Source: an uncultured Bacteroides sp. (GTDB lineage Bacteria > Bacteroidota > Bacteroidia > Bacteroidales > Bacteroidaceae). Taken from it: DNA of 62,948 nucleotides. The stretch covers positions 1 through 62,948 of the forward strand of contig CAJKXC010000013.1 of NCBI GenBank assembly GCA_905203765.1, written 5' to 3'. Within the stretch, counting starts at the first letter, position 1; the number at the start of each line of letters is the position of its first letter. The translations under genes were made by a program, and so were the position numbers. The notes beneath the pieces are model-generated. The model was not told where the DNA came from. It saw nothing but the letters and a program-made list of their open reading frames with translations, and did not search any database. Below, piece after piece: positions 23,895 to 32,065 of this stretch.

Positions 23895-26327
23895 ATGAAA
23901 GTAATGAAATTCGGCGGTTCATCCGTAGGAACCGCGAACAGTATTTTGAGCGTCAAGAGAATTGTAGAAGCAGTAAACGAACCGGTAATTGTGGTAGTGT
24001 CCGCACTGGGTGGCATCACAGACAAGCTGATAAACACCTCCAAGATGGCAGCTGCCGGCGATGCTTCCTATGAGAATGAGTTTCGTGAGATTGTTTACCG
24101 TCATGTGGAAATGATTAAGGAAGTAATTCCTGCCGGTGAGGCGCAAGTTGCGCTGCAACGCCAGGTGGGCGAATTGCTGAATGAACTGAAAGACATTTTC
24201 CAAGGCATTTATCTGATTAAGGACCTTTCGCAAAAGACTTCCGATACGATTGTAAGTTACGGAGAACGTCTTTCCTCCATTATTGCTGCGCAGCTGACGG
24301 GAGCGGAATGGTTCGATTCGCGTAAGTTTATCAAGACAGAAAAGAAGCACTCCAAGCATGTGCTGGACACAGACCTGACCAACACGCTGGTACGTGAAGC
24401 ATTCCGGAATCTGCCCAAGCGAGTATTGGTACCGGGCTTTATCTCCACAGATAAGGCAACGGGCGAAGTGACGAATCTGGGTAGAGGCGGTTCCGACTAT
24501 ACGGCTGCCATCATTGCCGCAGCACTGGATGCCGACAGCCTGGAGATATGGACAGATGTGGATGGCTTTATGACAGCCGACCCGCGCGTCATTTCCAGAG
24601 CATACACCATTAGTGAACTGAGTTATGTGGAAGCCACGGAGCTTTGTAACTTCGGTGCGAAGGTGGTTTATCCGCCGACGATTTATCCGGTTTGCCACAA
24701 AAACATACCTATATTAATAAAGAATACATTCAACCCCGAGGGAGCAGGAACGGTTATCAAGCAAGAAGTTTCCGACCCGCGTAGCAAGGCCATCAAAGGT
24801 ATCTCGTCCATCAATGACACGAGTCTGATTACCGTTCAAGGTCTTGGTATGGTGGGTGTTATCGGTGTGAACTACCGCATCTTCAAGGTGTTGGCAAAGA
24901 ACGGCATCAGCGTGTTTCTGGTATCCCAGGCATCTTCGGAGAACTCTACGTCTATCGGTGTTCGCAATGCCGATGCCGACCTGGCATGCGGAGTGCTGAA
25001 TGAAGAGTTTGCCAAAGAGATTGAGATGGGAGAGATTTCACCTATCCAGGCAGAAAAGAACTTGGCGACGGTGGCGATTGTGGGAGAGAATATGAAGCAT
25101 ACACCGGGTATTGCCGGTAAACTGTTCGGCACGCTGGGACGCAATGGTATCAATGTGATAGCTTGTGCGCAGGGTGCTTCGGAGACGAATATCTCGTTTG
25201 TAGTAGACAGTAAGTCGCTGCGTAAATCACTGAATGTTATTCACGATTCTTTCTTCCTGTCAGAATACCAGGTGCTGAACCTCTTTATCTGTGGTATCGG
25301 TACGGTAGGCGGCAGTCTGATAGAGCAGATACACAGCCAACGTCAGAAGCTGATGCTGGAAAACGGTTTGCAGTTGAACGTGGTAGGCATTGCAGATGCC
25401 GACCGGGCGATGTTCAGTCGCGAAGGTTTCGACTTGGGACGCTTCCGCGAAGAATTGAAGGAGAAAGGTGAGGCGAGCTCGCTGGAAACGTTGCGCAATG
25501 AAATCATCGGCATGAACATCTTTAACTCTGTATTTGTGGATTGTACGGCAAGCGCAGGCGTGGCTTCGCTCTATAAAGACCTGTTACAGCATAACGTTTC
25601 CGTAGTGGCAGCCAACAAGATTGCCGCCTCTTCGGAGTACGAAAACTATCGTGAACTGAAGCAGATAGCCCGCCAGCGTGGTGTGAAGTATCTGTTCGAG
25701 ACGAACGTGGGTGCAGGACTTCCCATCATCAATACGATTAACGACCTCATCCATAGCGGTGACAAGATACTGAAGATTGAGGCCGTGCTGAGCGGTACGC
25801 TGAACTACATCTTCAACAAGATCAGCGCGGACATTCCCTTCAGCAAGACCATCAAGATGGCGCAGGAAGAACGTTACTCCGAGCCCGATCCGCGCATCGA
25901 CCTTAGCGGCAAGGACGTTATCCGCAAGCTGGTGATCCTGGCACGTGAAGCCGGTTACCGACTGGAACAGAGCGATGTTGAGAAGAACCTCTTTGTGCCC
26001 GATGACTTCTTCGAAGGTTCACTGGACGACTTCTGGAAGAAAGTGCCGAGCCTCGATGCCGACTTTGAAGCCCGCCGCAAGGTGCTGGAAGCAGAAAACA
26101 AGCATTGGCGTTTCGTTGCCAAGCTGGAGAACGGCAAGGCATCCGTAGGCTTGCAAGAGGTAGGCGCCAACCATCCGTTCTACGGTCTGGAAGGCAGCAA
26201 CAACATCATCTTGCTGACTACGGAACGCTATAAGGAATATCCGATGATGATACAAGGCTACGGAGCCGGTGCAGGTGTAACGGCTGCGGGCGTATTTGCG
26301 GATATTATGAGTATTGCGAACGTTTAG
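23895..26327 (+). CDS. thrA: Bifunctional aspartokinase / homoserine dehydrogenase
   Basis: The protein is 810 residues, the usual size of the fused enzyme. The N-terminal kinase has MKFGGSSVGTA at residues 4-14, RGGSDYTAAIIA and WTDVDGFMTADPR. The middle has two ACT-type regulatory repeats (ITVQGLGMVGV, VAIVGENMKHTPG). The C-terminal dehydrogenase has the nucleotide motif GIGTVGGSL near 468 and the substrate segments VAANKIAASSEY and GAGLPIINTI. It heads the thr operon and is followed 11 bases later by the apgM-type gene. Feedback control by threonine is expected from the ACT domains. Confidence 0.96.
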   Translation: MKVMKFGGSSVGTANSILSVKRIVEAVNEPVIVVVSALGGITDKLINTSKMAAAGDASYENEFREIVYRHVEMIKEVIPAGEAQVALQRQVGELLNELKDIFQGIYLIKDLSQKTSDTIVSYGERLSSIIAAQLTGAEWFDSRKFIKTEKKHSKHVLDTDLTNTLVREAFRNLPKRVLVPGFISTDKATGEVTNLGRGGSDYTAAIIAAALDADSLEIWTDVDGFMTADPRVISRAYTISELSYVEATELCNFGAKVVYPPTIYPVCHKNIPILIKNTFNPEGAGTVIKQEVSDPRSKAIKGISSINDTSLITVQGLGMVGVIGVNYRIFKVLAKNGISVFLVSQASSENSTSIGVRNADADLACGVLNEEFAKEIEMGEISPIQAEKNLATVAIVGENMKHTPGIAGKLFGTLGRNGINVIACAQGASETNISFVVDSKSLRKSLNVIHDSFFLSEYQVLNLFICGIGTVGGSLIEQIHSQRQKLMLENGLQLNVVGIADADRAMFSREGFDLGRFREELKEKGEASSLETLRNEIIGMNIFNSVFVDCTASAGVASLYKDLLQHNVSVVAANKIAASSEYENYRELKQIARQRGVKYLFETNVGAGLPIINTINDLIHSGDKILKIEAVLSGTLNYIFNKISADIPFSKTIKMAQEERYSEPDPRIDLSGKDVIRKLVILAREAGYRLEQSDVEKNLFVPDDFFEGSLDDFWKKVPSLDADFEARRKVLEAENKHWRFVAKLENGKASVGLQEVGANHPFYGLEGSNNIILLTTERYKEYPMMIQGYGAGAGVTAAGVFADIMSIANV

Positions 26328-26338
26328 GAGTTTAAGAA

Positions 26339-27631
26339 ATGAAACACATCATAATATTAGGTGACGGCATGGCCGACTGGCCCGTGAAAGCACTGAACAA
26401 CCAAACGTTGTTGCAGTCTGCCGCCACACCTTATATGGATAAGCTGGCGCGTATGGGACGTGTAGGGCGGCTGTTGACCGTTGCCGAAGGATTCCATCCG
26501 GGGAGTGAGGTGGCAAATATGTCCGTCCTGGGCTATAATCTGCCGAAAGTGTACGAAGGCCGTGGCCCGCTCGAAGCGGCAAGCATCGGGGTAGACCTGA
26601 AGCCGGGTGAGATAGCCATGCGCTGCAACATTATCTGCATTGAAGGCGATCATATAAAGAACCATTCTGCCGGGCACATCACCACCGAAGAAGCAGATGT
26701 ATTGGTGCAATACCTGCAAGAACAGTTGGGCGATGAACGGGTACGCTTCTATACGGGCGTACAGTACCGCCACCTGCTGGTGATAAAAGGCGGTGACAAG
26801 CGCATCGACTGCACGCCGCCGCACGATGTTCCCTTGAAACCTTTCCGCCCGTTGATGGTGAAACCGCTATCAGCGACGAGTGACGAGCTACAAGCTACGA
26901 GTACTGTGCAGCATGATGGCGCAGCCCACTCGTCGCTGGTAGCTGGTAGCTCGTCACTCTCCCCCCAACAGACGGCGGACTTGATTAATGACCTGATTCT
27001 CCGTTCGCAAGAACTCTTGCAGAATCATCCCATCAACCAAAAGCGTATTGCCGAAGGCAAAGACCCTGCCAACAGCATCTGGCCTTGGAGTCCCGGCTAC
27101 CGCCCGCAGATGGAACGCCTCTCCGACAAGTTCCCGCAGGTGAAACGGGGTGCCGTAATTTCTGCCGTAGACCTGATTAACGGCATCGGCTACTACGCCG
27201 GACTGCGCCGCATCACCGTAGAAGGTGCCACCGGGCTTTACGATACCAACTACGAGAACAAAGTTGCCGCCGCTCTCGAAGCGCTGCGGACGGACGATTT
27301 CGTCTATCTCCATATCGAAGCCAGTGATGAGGCAGGGCACGAGGGAAACATCCCTTTAAAGACCATGACCATCGAGAACCTGGACAAGCGTGCCGTCGGC
27401 CCCATCTACGAAGCAGTGAAGAACTGGGACGAACCCGTCGCCATTGCCGTATTGCCCGACCATCCCACCCCCTGCGAACTTCGCACACATACCAACGAAC
27501 CAATTCCCTTCCTCATCTGGTACCCGGGCATCGAGCCGGACGAGGTGCAGACGTACGACGAAGTTTCTGCCTGCAACGGCAGTTACGGACTGATGAAAGA
27601 AGACGAGTTTATTAATGAATTTATGAAGTAA
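26339..27631 (+). CDS. ApgM-type phosphoglycerate mutase-like enzyme, probable homoserine kinase, with in-frame palindromic insert
   Basis: The 430-residue alkaline-phosphatase-superfamily protein starts MKHIIILGDGMADWP. It shares EGFHPGSEVANMSVLGY, GAVISAVDLINGIG and IEASDEAGHEGN with archaeal-type phosphoglycerate mutases. Its place between thrA and thrC, with no GHMP thrB in the operon, supports the proposal that this family acts as homoserine kinase in Bacteroidales; this is inference. Residues about 178-207 (SDELQATSTVQHDGA, HSSLVAGSSSL) are encoded by an 88-bp palindromic element that has no counterpart in the conserved fold. The two halves around it look intact. Confidence 0.85.
   Translation: MKHIIILGDGMADWPVKALNNQTLLQSAATPYMDKLARMGRVGRLLTVAEGFHPGSEVANMSVLGYNLPKVYEGRGPLEAASIGVDLKPGEIAMRCNIICIEGDHIKNHSAGHITTEEADVLVQYLQEQLGDERVRFYTGVQYRHLLVIKGGDKRIDCTPPHDVPLKPFRPLMVKPLSATSDELQATSTVQHDGAAHSSLVAGSSSLSPQQTADLINDLILRSQELLQNHPINQKRIAEGKDPANSIWPWSPGYRPQMERLSDKFPQVKRGAVISAVDLINGIGYYAGLRRITVEGATGLYDTNYENKVAAALEALRTDDFVYLHIEASDEAGHEGNIPLKTMTIENLDKRAVGPIYEAVKNWDEPVAIAVLPDHPTPCELRTHTNEPIPFLIWYPGIEPDEVQTYDEVSACNGSYGLMKEDEFINEFMK
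26871..26958. repeat. Palindromic element inserted in frame in the apgM-type gene (copy 1)
   Basis: Left arm AGTGACGAGCTACAAGCTAC (from 26879) and right arm GGTAGCTCGTCACT (ending 26958) are inverted copies, with ACGAGT/ACTCGT words inside. A conserved centre reads TGTGCAGCATGA. A second copy is at 28350-28436. Both are read in the same frame as LQATS-VQHD-A-HSSLVAGSSSL. Confidence 0.85.
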
Positions 27632-27636
27632 CGATT

Positions 27637-29004
27637 ATGAAATACTATAGTACCAACAAACAAGCCCCCGAAGCTACCCTCGAAGAAGCCGTAGTGCGCG
27701 GACTTGCCGCCGACAAAGGGCTCTTTATGCCCTTCACCATCAAGCCGCTGCCGCAGGAATTCTACGACAGCATCGACACCCTTTCGTTTCAGGAGATAGC
27801 CTACCGCGTGGCAGATGCCTTCTTTGGTGAGGACGTCCCTGCCGATACGCTGAAACAGATTGTATACGACACGCTGAACTTCGATGTACCTTTGGTGCAG
27901 GTTACGGAGAATATCTACTCCCTCGAACTGTTCCACGGCCCGACGCTTGCCTTCAAAGATGTGGGCGGCCGGTTCATGGCACGCCTGTTGGGCTACTTCA
28001 TCAAGAAAGAAGGCAAAAGCCGGGTGAATGTACTGGTAGCTACTTCCGGCGATACGGGCAGTGCCGTTGCCAACGGTTTCCTCGGCGTGGAAGGCATTCA
28101 CGTCTATGTGCTCTACCCGAAAGGCAAAGTCAGCGAGATTCAGGAGAAACAGTTCACCACCCTGGGACAGAACATCACCGCCCTCGAAGTAGACGGCACG
28201 TTCGACGACTGCCAGGCATTGGTAAAGTCTGCTTTCATGGACAAGGAACTGAACGAGCATCTGCAACTCACCAGCGCCAACTCCATCAACGTAGCCCGTT
28301 TCCTGCCTCAAGCGTTCTATTACTTCTATGCATACGCCCAACTGAAGAAAGTGATGAGCTACAAGCTACAAGCTACAAGTGCTGTGCAGCATGACAGCGC
28401 AACCCACTCGTCGCTTGTCGCTGGTAGCTCGTCACTTGTTATCTGTGTACCCAGCGGCAACTTTGGCAACATTACCGCCGGACTCTTTGGCAAGCGCATG
28501 GGATTGCCCGTACACCGTTTCATCGCTTCCAATAACCGCAACGACATCTTCTACCAATACTTGCAGACGGGTGTTTACACCCCGCGTCCCAGCATCGCCA
28601 CCATTGCCAATGCCATGGATGTGGGCGATCCCAGTAACTTTGCCCGTGTGCTCGACCTTTACGGTGGCAGTCATGCCGCTATTTCTGCCGAAATCAGCGG
28701 TGCCACTTATACCGATGAACAGATAGCCGAGACCATGCAGATAATCTGGAAGAAAGGCCATTATCTGCTCGACCCGCATGGCACCTGCGGCTTCCGTGCC
28801 CTTGTCGAAGGGCTGAAGCCCGGCGAGACGGGTGTGTTCCTGGAAACGGCGCATCCGGCAAAGTTCAAAGATACGGTGGAGAAGATTATCGGTGAGACGA
28901 TTGAAATACCGGAGAAACTGCAAGCCTTTATGCGTGGTGAGAAGAAGAGCTTACCCATGTCGAAAGACTTTGCCGACTTCAAAAGCTATTTGATGAAACT
29001 ATAA
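27637..29004 (+). CDS. thrC: Threonine synthase, with in-frame palindromic insert
   Basis: This PLP enzyme converts phosphohomoserine to threonine. The 455-residue protein begins MKYYSTNKQAPEATLEEAVVRGLA. It has the PLP lysine in HGPTLAFKDVGGRFMA near residue 110, VATSGDTGSAVANGF and the phosphate loop PSGNFGNITAGL. Residues about 238-267 (SYKLQATSAVQHDSA, HSSLVAGSSSL) come from the palindromic element at 28350. It sits just before the conserved PSGNFGN strand and lengthens the enzyme by roughly 25-30 residues. This is the last gene of the operon, followed by a strong terminator. Confidence 0.94.
   Translation: MKYYSTNKQAPEATLEEAVVRGLAADKGLFMPFTIKPLPQEFYDSIDTLSFQEIAYRVADAFFGEDVPADTLKQIVYDTLNFDVPLVQVTENIYSLELFHGPTLAFKDVGGRFMARLLGYFIKKEGKSRVNVLVATSGDTGSAVANGFLGVEGIHVYVLYPKGKVSEIQEKQFTTLGQNITALEVDGTFDDCQALVKSAFMDKELNEHLQLTSANSINVARFLPQAFYYFYAYAQLKKVMSYKLQATSAVQHDSATHSSLVAGSSSLVICVPSGNFGNITAGLFGKRMGLPVHRFIASNNRNDIFYQYLQTGVYTPRPSIATIANAMDVGDPSNFARVLDLYGGSHAAISAEISGATYTDEQIAETMQIIWKKGHYLLDPHGTCGFRALVEGLKPGETGVFLETAHPAKFKDTVEKIIGETIEIPEKLQAFMRGEKKSLPMSKDFADFKSYLMKL
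28350..28436. repeat. Palindromic element inserted in frame in thrC (copy 2)
   Basis: It begins AGTGATGAGCTACAAGCTAC and ends TGGTAGCTCGTCACT. It shares the centre TGTGCAGCATGA and the ACCCACTCGTCGCT words with copy 1, 1.4 kb upstream, and is read in the same frame. No third copy was seen in the window. Confidence 0.85.
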
Positions 29005-29028
29005 GAGGGAAACCCTAAGAATAAGATA

Positions 29029-29064
29029 AGAGCTGCTGCCGACTTCCGGCGCAGCTCTTTTTTT
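29029..29064 (+). terminator. Rho-independent terminator of the threonine operon
   Basis: AGAGCTGC and GCAGCTCT form an 8-bp stem, with inner GCCG/CGGC pairs, followed by a run of seven T. It lies 25 bases after the thrC stop and touches the 3' end of the convergent toxin gene. Confidence 0.85.
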
Positions 29065-29377
29065 ATCCGTTTTCTTTAGCGACCGTCTCTATCCTTCCCG
29101 GCTTATAGCGGTTATTCCATAGCACAAGTACCTCAATCTGTTGCAGGGTGTGCCGGTAGAATACGGTATAGTCGGGGTAGGGAGACAGGTAACGTATGTT
29201 CTCTATTTCGGTGGGCGAGCCGATGAAGGGATTCTTGGTGATGCGGTACAACGCACTTTCGAGTAACGAAAACACTCTCTTGGCTTCCTGCTTGTTTCCT
29301 TGCTTTTCTACTGAGGAAAGCAGGATCTCCCTTAGGGTTGCTTTGGCCAGTGGCGACCAGGTTATCTTTTTAGCCAT
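29063..29377 (-). CDS. RelE/ParE-family toxin of a type II toxin-antitoxin system
   Basis: The 104-residue protein has the ParE/RelE fold pattern: an N-terminal ITWSPLAKATLREIL helix, a middle ALYRITKNPFIGSPTE loop, and the strand-rich end YTVFYRHTLQQIEVLVLWNNRYKPGRI. ParE toxins act on gyrase and RelE toxins cut mRNA at the ribosome; the sequence looks more ParE-like, but I cannot decide. It overlaps the antitoxin gene by 16 bases, typical for these pairs. The 3' end abuts the thrC terminator. Confidence 0.8.
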   Translation of the reverse strand: MAKKITWSPLAKATLREILLSSVEKQGNKQEAKRVFSLLESALYRITKNPFIGSPTEIENIRYLSPYPDYTVFYRHTLQQIEVLVLWNNRYKPGRIETVAKENG

Positions 29378-29565
29378 GCTTCTACCTCCTTACTGATGGT
29401 TAGGTCTTCTTGTCCCTGTCCTTCGTCCAGTTGGCGGCAGGCTGTCCGGATGTCCTGATACAGACGGGTGGAGAAGACGAGGATTTGTTTTTCCTGTTGC
29501 GGTGCTTGCTCGGGCTGCGATGTCGGCTTAGGGCGGGCTGCTTGTTCTTCTTTTGTTTTTGCCAT
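29362..29565 (-). CDS. Small antitoxin partner of the RelE/ParE toxin
   Basis: The 67-residue protein starts at ATG 29565, preceded on its strand by GGAGGT. An upstream extension of the frame lacks a ribosome site and was left out. The N-terminus is a charged linker rich in Gln and Pro; the C-terminal half (ILVFSTRLYQDIRTACRQL-EG-EDLTISKEVEAWLKR) may bind the toxin. I see no clear ribbon-helix-helix or HTH. The antitoxin call rests mainly on size, order and overlap with the toxin. TAACTTTG (plus 29599-29606) is a possible -7 element. Confidence 0.65.
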   Translation of the reverse strand: MAKTKEEQAARPKPTSQPEQAPQQEKQILVFSTRLYQDIRTACRQLDEGQGQEDLTISKEVEAWLKR

Positions 29566-29696
29566 ATAGAAACCTCCTTCTTTATTCTTAAAACATCTCA
29601 AAGTTACGAATTGTTTTTGCATCCGGTCTTCCTTTTCCGAACAATTCCGTTGTCTCTGCGTTCTCAATACCTCAAAACAAGAAAAAGGGTAAGCCT

Positions 29697-30605
29697 ATGA
29701 AAGATAAGAAAGTAGAAGCCAATCTCAGCATGGTGGCATCGCGCGTCATGGCGGGACTGAACATGAATGGACTGAAGTTTCTGTTGCCTTTGTGGATGGG
29801 TGCGTTGACGGGTGCCACGGTACGGTGCGTCTTTGCCGCCGTGGCGTTTTGGATAACAGGCTGGTTTGTAAGGGAAGCACCCGTCACCCGCTGGCAACGC
29901 ACCGGGCTGTTCTGCCTGGGAGCCTTCGGACTCTACGGTTTCATGCTCTGCTACCTGCTGGGCATCAGCAAGACGACGCCCGTTTCCAGTGCCATCTTCA
30001 ATTCCATGCAGCCCATCTGGGTGTTTCTTTTCTCTGTATTCTTCCTGTACGAAAAGGCAACGTTGATGAAGATCATCGGCATCGCTTTGGGCTTTGGCGG
30101 TGCGTTGCTGTGCATCCTTACGCAAGGCAGCGATGACTTGGCGCACGATGCGCTGACGGGGAATATACTGTGCCTGGTCAGCTCACTGGTTTTTGCCATC
30201 TATCTGATAGTGAGCAAGCGGCTGCTGGAAGAGGTGGGAGTGGTGACGATGATGAAGTATGTATTCAGCGGTGCTGCCGTCTCCGGATTGGTGGTGTCGT
30301 TCATCGTCGGCTGGGATGCGCCTATGTTCGTGGATGCCTGGCAAGGGGAGTGGCACTGGATGCCGTGGGCTGTGTTGGCGTTCGTTCTTATCTTTCCTAC
30401 TTACCTGAGTTATTTCCTGGTGCCTATCGGGTTGAAGTATCTCAAAACGACGGTTGTTGCCATGTACAGTTACCTGATACTGGTGGTTACCACGATTGTC
30501 TCCCTTGCCTTGGGGCAAGACCGTTTCAGTTGGACGCAGACGGTGGCCATCGCTTTGATTTGTATTAGCGTGTACTTCGTAGAAGTGGCGGAAGGAAAGA
30601 AGTAG
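29697..30605 (+). CDS. EamA/DMT-family inner-membrane transporter
   Basis: The 302-residue protein has about ten hydrophobic segments in two repeats, with the EamA-type stretches YLLGISKTTPVSSAIFNSMQP near 90 and YFLVPIGLKYLKTTVVAMYSYL near 250. Such drug/metabolite transporters export amino acids or other small molecules; the substrate is unknown. The first about 20 residues are polar, and VEANLSMVASRVMAGLNMNGLKFLLP looks like the first membrane helix with its start. It is convergent with the thiamin pyrophosphokinase gene and divergent from the toxin-antitoxin pair. Confidence 0.85.
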   Translation: MKDKKVEANLSMVASRVMAGLNMNGLKFLLPLWMGALTGATVRCVFAAVAFWITGWFVREAPVTRWQRTGLFCLGAFGLYGFMLCYLLGISKTTPVSSAIFNSMQPIWVFLFSVFFLYEKATLMKIIGIALGFGGALLCILTQGSDDLAHDALTGNILCLVSSLVFAIYLIVSKRLLEEVGVVTMMKYVFSGAAVSGLVVSFIVGWDAPMFVDAWQGEWHWMPWAVLAFVLIFPTYLSYFLVPIGLKYLKTTVVAMYSYLILVVTTIVSLALGQDRFSWTQTVAIALICISVYFVEVAEGKK

Positions 30606-30626
30606 ATACGCTGCGTATCCGTCTTT

Positions 30627-31250
30627 TCAGTAATTGATAAACAGCAGATACTCCCCTTGTGCTTCCACCGTAAACTCCGTGCCCGTGCATTCGTTGAGCG
30701 TGCCTTGCCACCAGTTGGTGAAGTCGCTCAGAGGGTAGACCAGTCCCTGCCCGCGCAGGCCGTGGGCGGTGAAGTTGATGATAGAAACTTGCTGTCCGGG
30801 ACGGCAAGCAAAGGTGCAAGTGTCGCGGCAGGGGATAAAGACGCCGTAATTGGTATACGTCCGTGCATCGGCGCCGGCACGCATATAGTCGATGAGCAGG
30901 CTGAGGTTGCCCAGCGTGTGGTCTTCGCGCTTGCCCGTGGCGCCGACGATGGCGATGCAGTGCTTGCCTTGTGCCAGCAGGTAGTTGATGGCTTTTGTCT
31001 GGTCGTTCGTCTCCTGGTCGCTGATGCGGTGCAGCAGGTGCGCGTACTGCTCACGGTTCTCCCGACTCAGTGAGTCTCCGTCGCCGATAATCGCGTCGGG
31101 CACGTGGCCGCGGCGGATATACTCGTCGGCACCGCCGTCGCAACAAACCACATAGGGTGCTTCTGCCAATATCTGCAAGGGCAGGGCAGCCGTCGGATAT
31201 TCCCCGTTGGCGAGGACTACCGCTTCTATTTTTCCATTATTCTTTTCCAT
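30627..31250 (-). CDS. Thiamin pyrophosphokinase (Tnr3/ThiN type)
   Basis: The 207-residue protein transfers pyrophosphate from ATP to thiamin, giving the cofactor TPP. Motifs: VVCCDGGADEYIRRGHVPDAIIGDGDSL, then DQETNDQTKAINYLL and GATGKREDHTLGNLSLL. I set the start at ATG 31250 (MEKNNGKIEAV), because a longer frame upstream runs through the transporter gene. It overlaps pnuC-type codons by 25 bases. Together with the upstream transporter and TonB receptor it forms the thiamin-scavenging operon described in Bacteroides. Confidence 0.92.
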   Translation of the reverse strand: MEKNNGKIEAVVLANGEYPTAALPLQILAEAPYVVCCDGGADEYIRRGHVPDAIIGDGDSLSRENREQYAHLLHRISDQETNDQTKAINYLLAQGKHCIAIVGATGKREDHTLGNLSLLIDYMRAGADARTYTNYGVFIPCRDTCTFACRPGQQVSIINFTAHGLRGQGLVYPLSDFTNWWQGTLNECTGTEFTVEAQGEYLLFINY

Positions 31251-31831
31251 TTGAAGTAGCCAAAGATAGCGATTATTGTGTAAAGGGCATACAGTCCGGC
31301 GGTATATTCGAGTCCTTTGTAGATGTACAGCCCGGCACTGACGGCATCCACGGCAATCCATGCCCACCACTGCTCCACGTACTTGCGTGCCAGCATCCAC
31401 ATACCGATGATGCTCAGTGCAGTGGTGAAGGAGTCCAGCCAGGGCACGTTGCTGTCCGTGAAGTTTATCAGTATCCAGGCGATGCCTGCCAGCGCGATGA
31501 TGAACACACCCGTGAGCGGCAACAAGTAACGCCCCGGCATACGGGTGATGGGCAGTTCCACCGCCTTCTCTCCCTGTCCCGAGACTGCCCGTCTCAGCAA
31601 CTTCTTCCGAAGGAAGCTGCCGTACTTCCACATCATCCAGCCGTAGATGGCGGCGCCCAGGTAGTAGATGTTGATGCCGAAGTCGGCATATAACCCGGCG
31701 TCGTAGTAGACGAAGATGTAGACGGCAGGCATCACGATGCCCGCTATCCACAGATAGATGCTGGCGCGATACTCCAGCCAAAGGTAGAGAAGGCCGACGA
31801 GCGTGCCGATGATTTCAAGAACATTTTCCAT
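31226..31831 (-). CDS. pnuT: PnuC-family transporter, predicted thiamin transporter PnuT
   Basis: The 201-residue inner-membrane protein has about seven helices and the PnuC features IAGIVMPAVYIFVYYDAGLYADFGINIYY and GYFKWKR. PnuC itself carries nicotinamide riboside. Association with a TPP riboswitch, a TonB receptor and a thiamin kinase points to the thiamin-specific PnuT branch, where the kinase traps the vitamin inside the cell. Substrate assignment is therefore from context. Confidence 0.9.
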   Translation of the reverse strand: MENVLEIIGTLVGLLYLWLEYRASIYLWIAGIVMPAVYIFVYYDAGLYADFGINIYYLGAAIYGWMMWKYGSFLRKKLLRRAVSGQGEKAVELPITRMPGRYLLPLTGVFIIALAGIAWILINFTDSNVPWLDSFTTALSIIGMWMLARKYVEQWWAWIAVDAVSAGLYIYKGLEYTAGLYALYTIIAIFGYFKWKRIMEK

Positions 31832-32065
31832 ACTATATTATTGTGCTAATCCTCATTCTTTATTGCTTGACATCTGAAACATTATAGCATCGGACCCGGA
31901 ACAAAGGATGCTAAGACCTTAAACACTTACTCCTTCCTTGCACAAGATGGCATCTTATGCTGCTCAAGATGGCATCTTATGCTACACAAGATGGCATCTT
32001 GTGCATGATAACTAATAGTGTTTCATCTGAGAAGCGGCAGTGTTCCGGGTCTAAAGCCTTAATGT
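31832..32065. repeat. Array 3: three 22-bp palindromic units inside a larger inverted repeat
   Basis: Units 31941-31962, 31963-31984 and 31985-32006 each contain AAGATGGCATCTT; the third extends to CACAAGATGGCATCTTGTG. Outside them, AAACACT/AGTGTTT and GACCCGGAACA (31893-31903)/TGTTCCGGGTC (32041-32051) are inverted arms. The whole fills the gap between the receptor stop and the transporter start, within one presumed transcript. Confidence 0.85.

Noticed and set aside
30627..31781. Single long protein joining transporter region and thiamin pyrophosphokinase
   Set aside because: The upstream half is an alternative frame of the pnuT gene; the kinase starts at ATG 31250.
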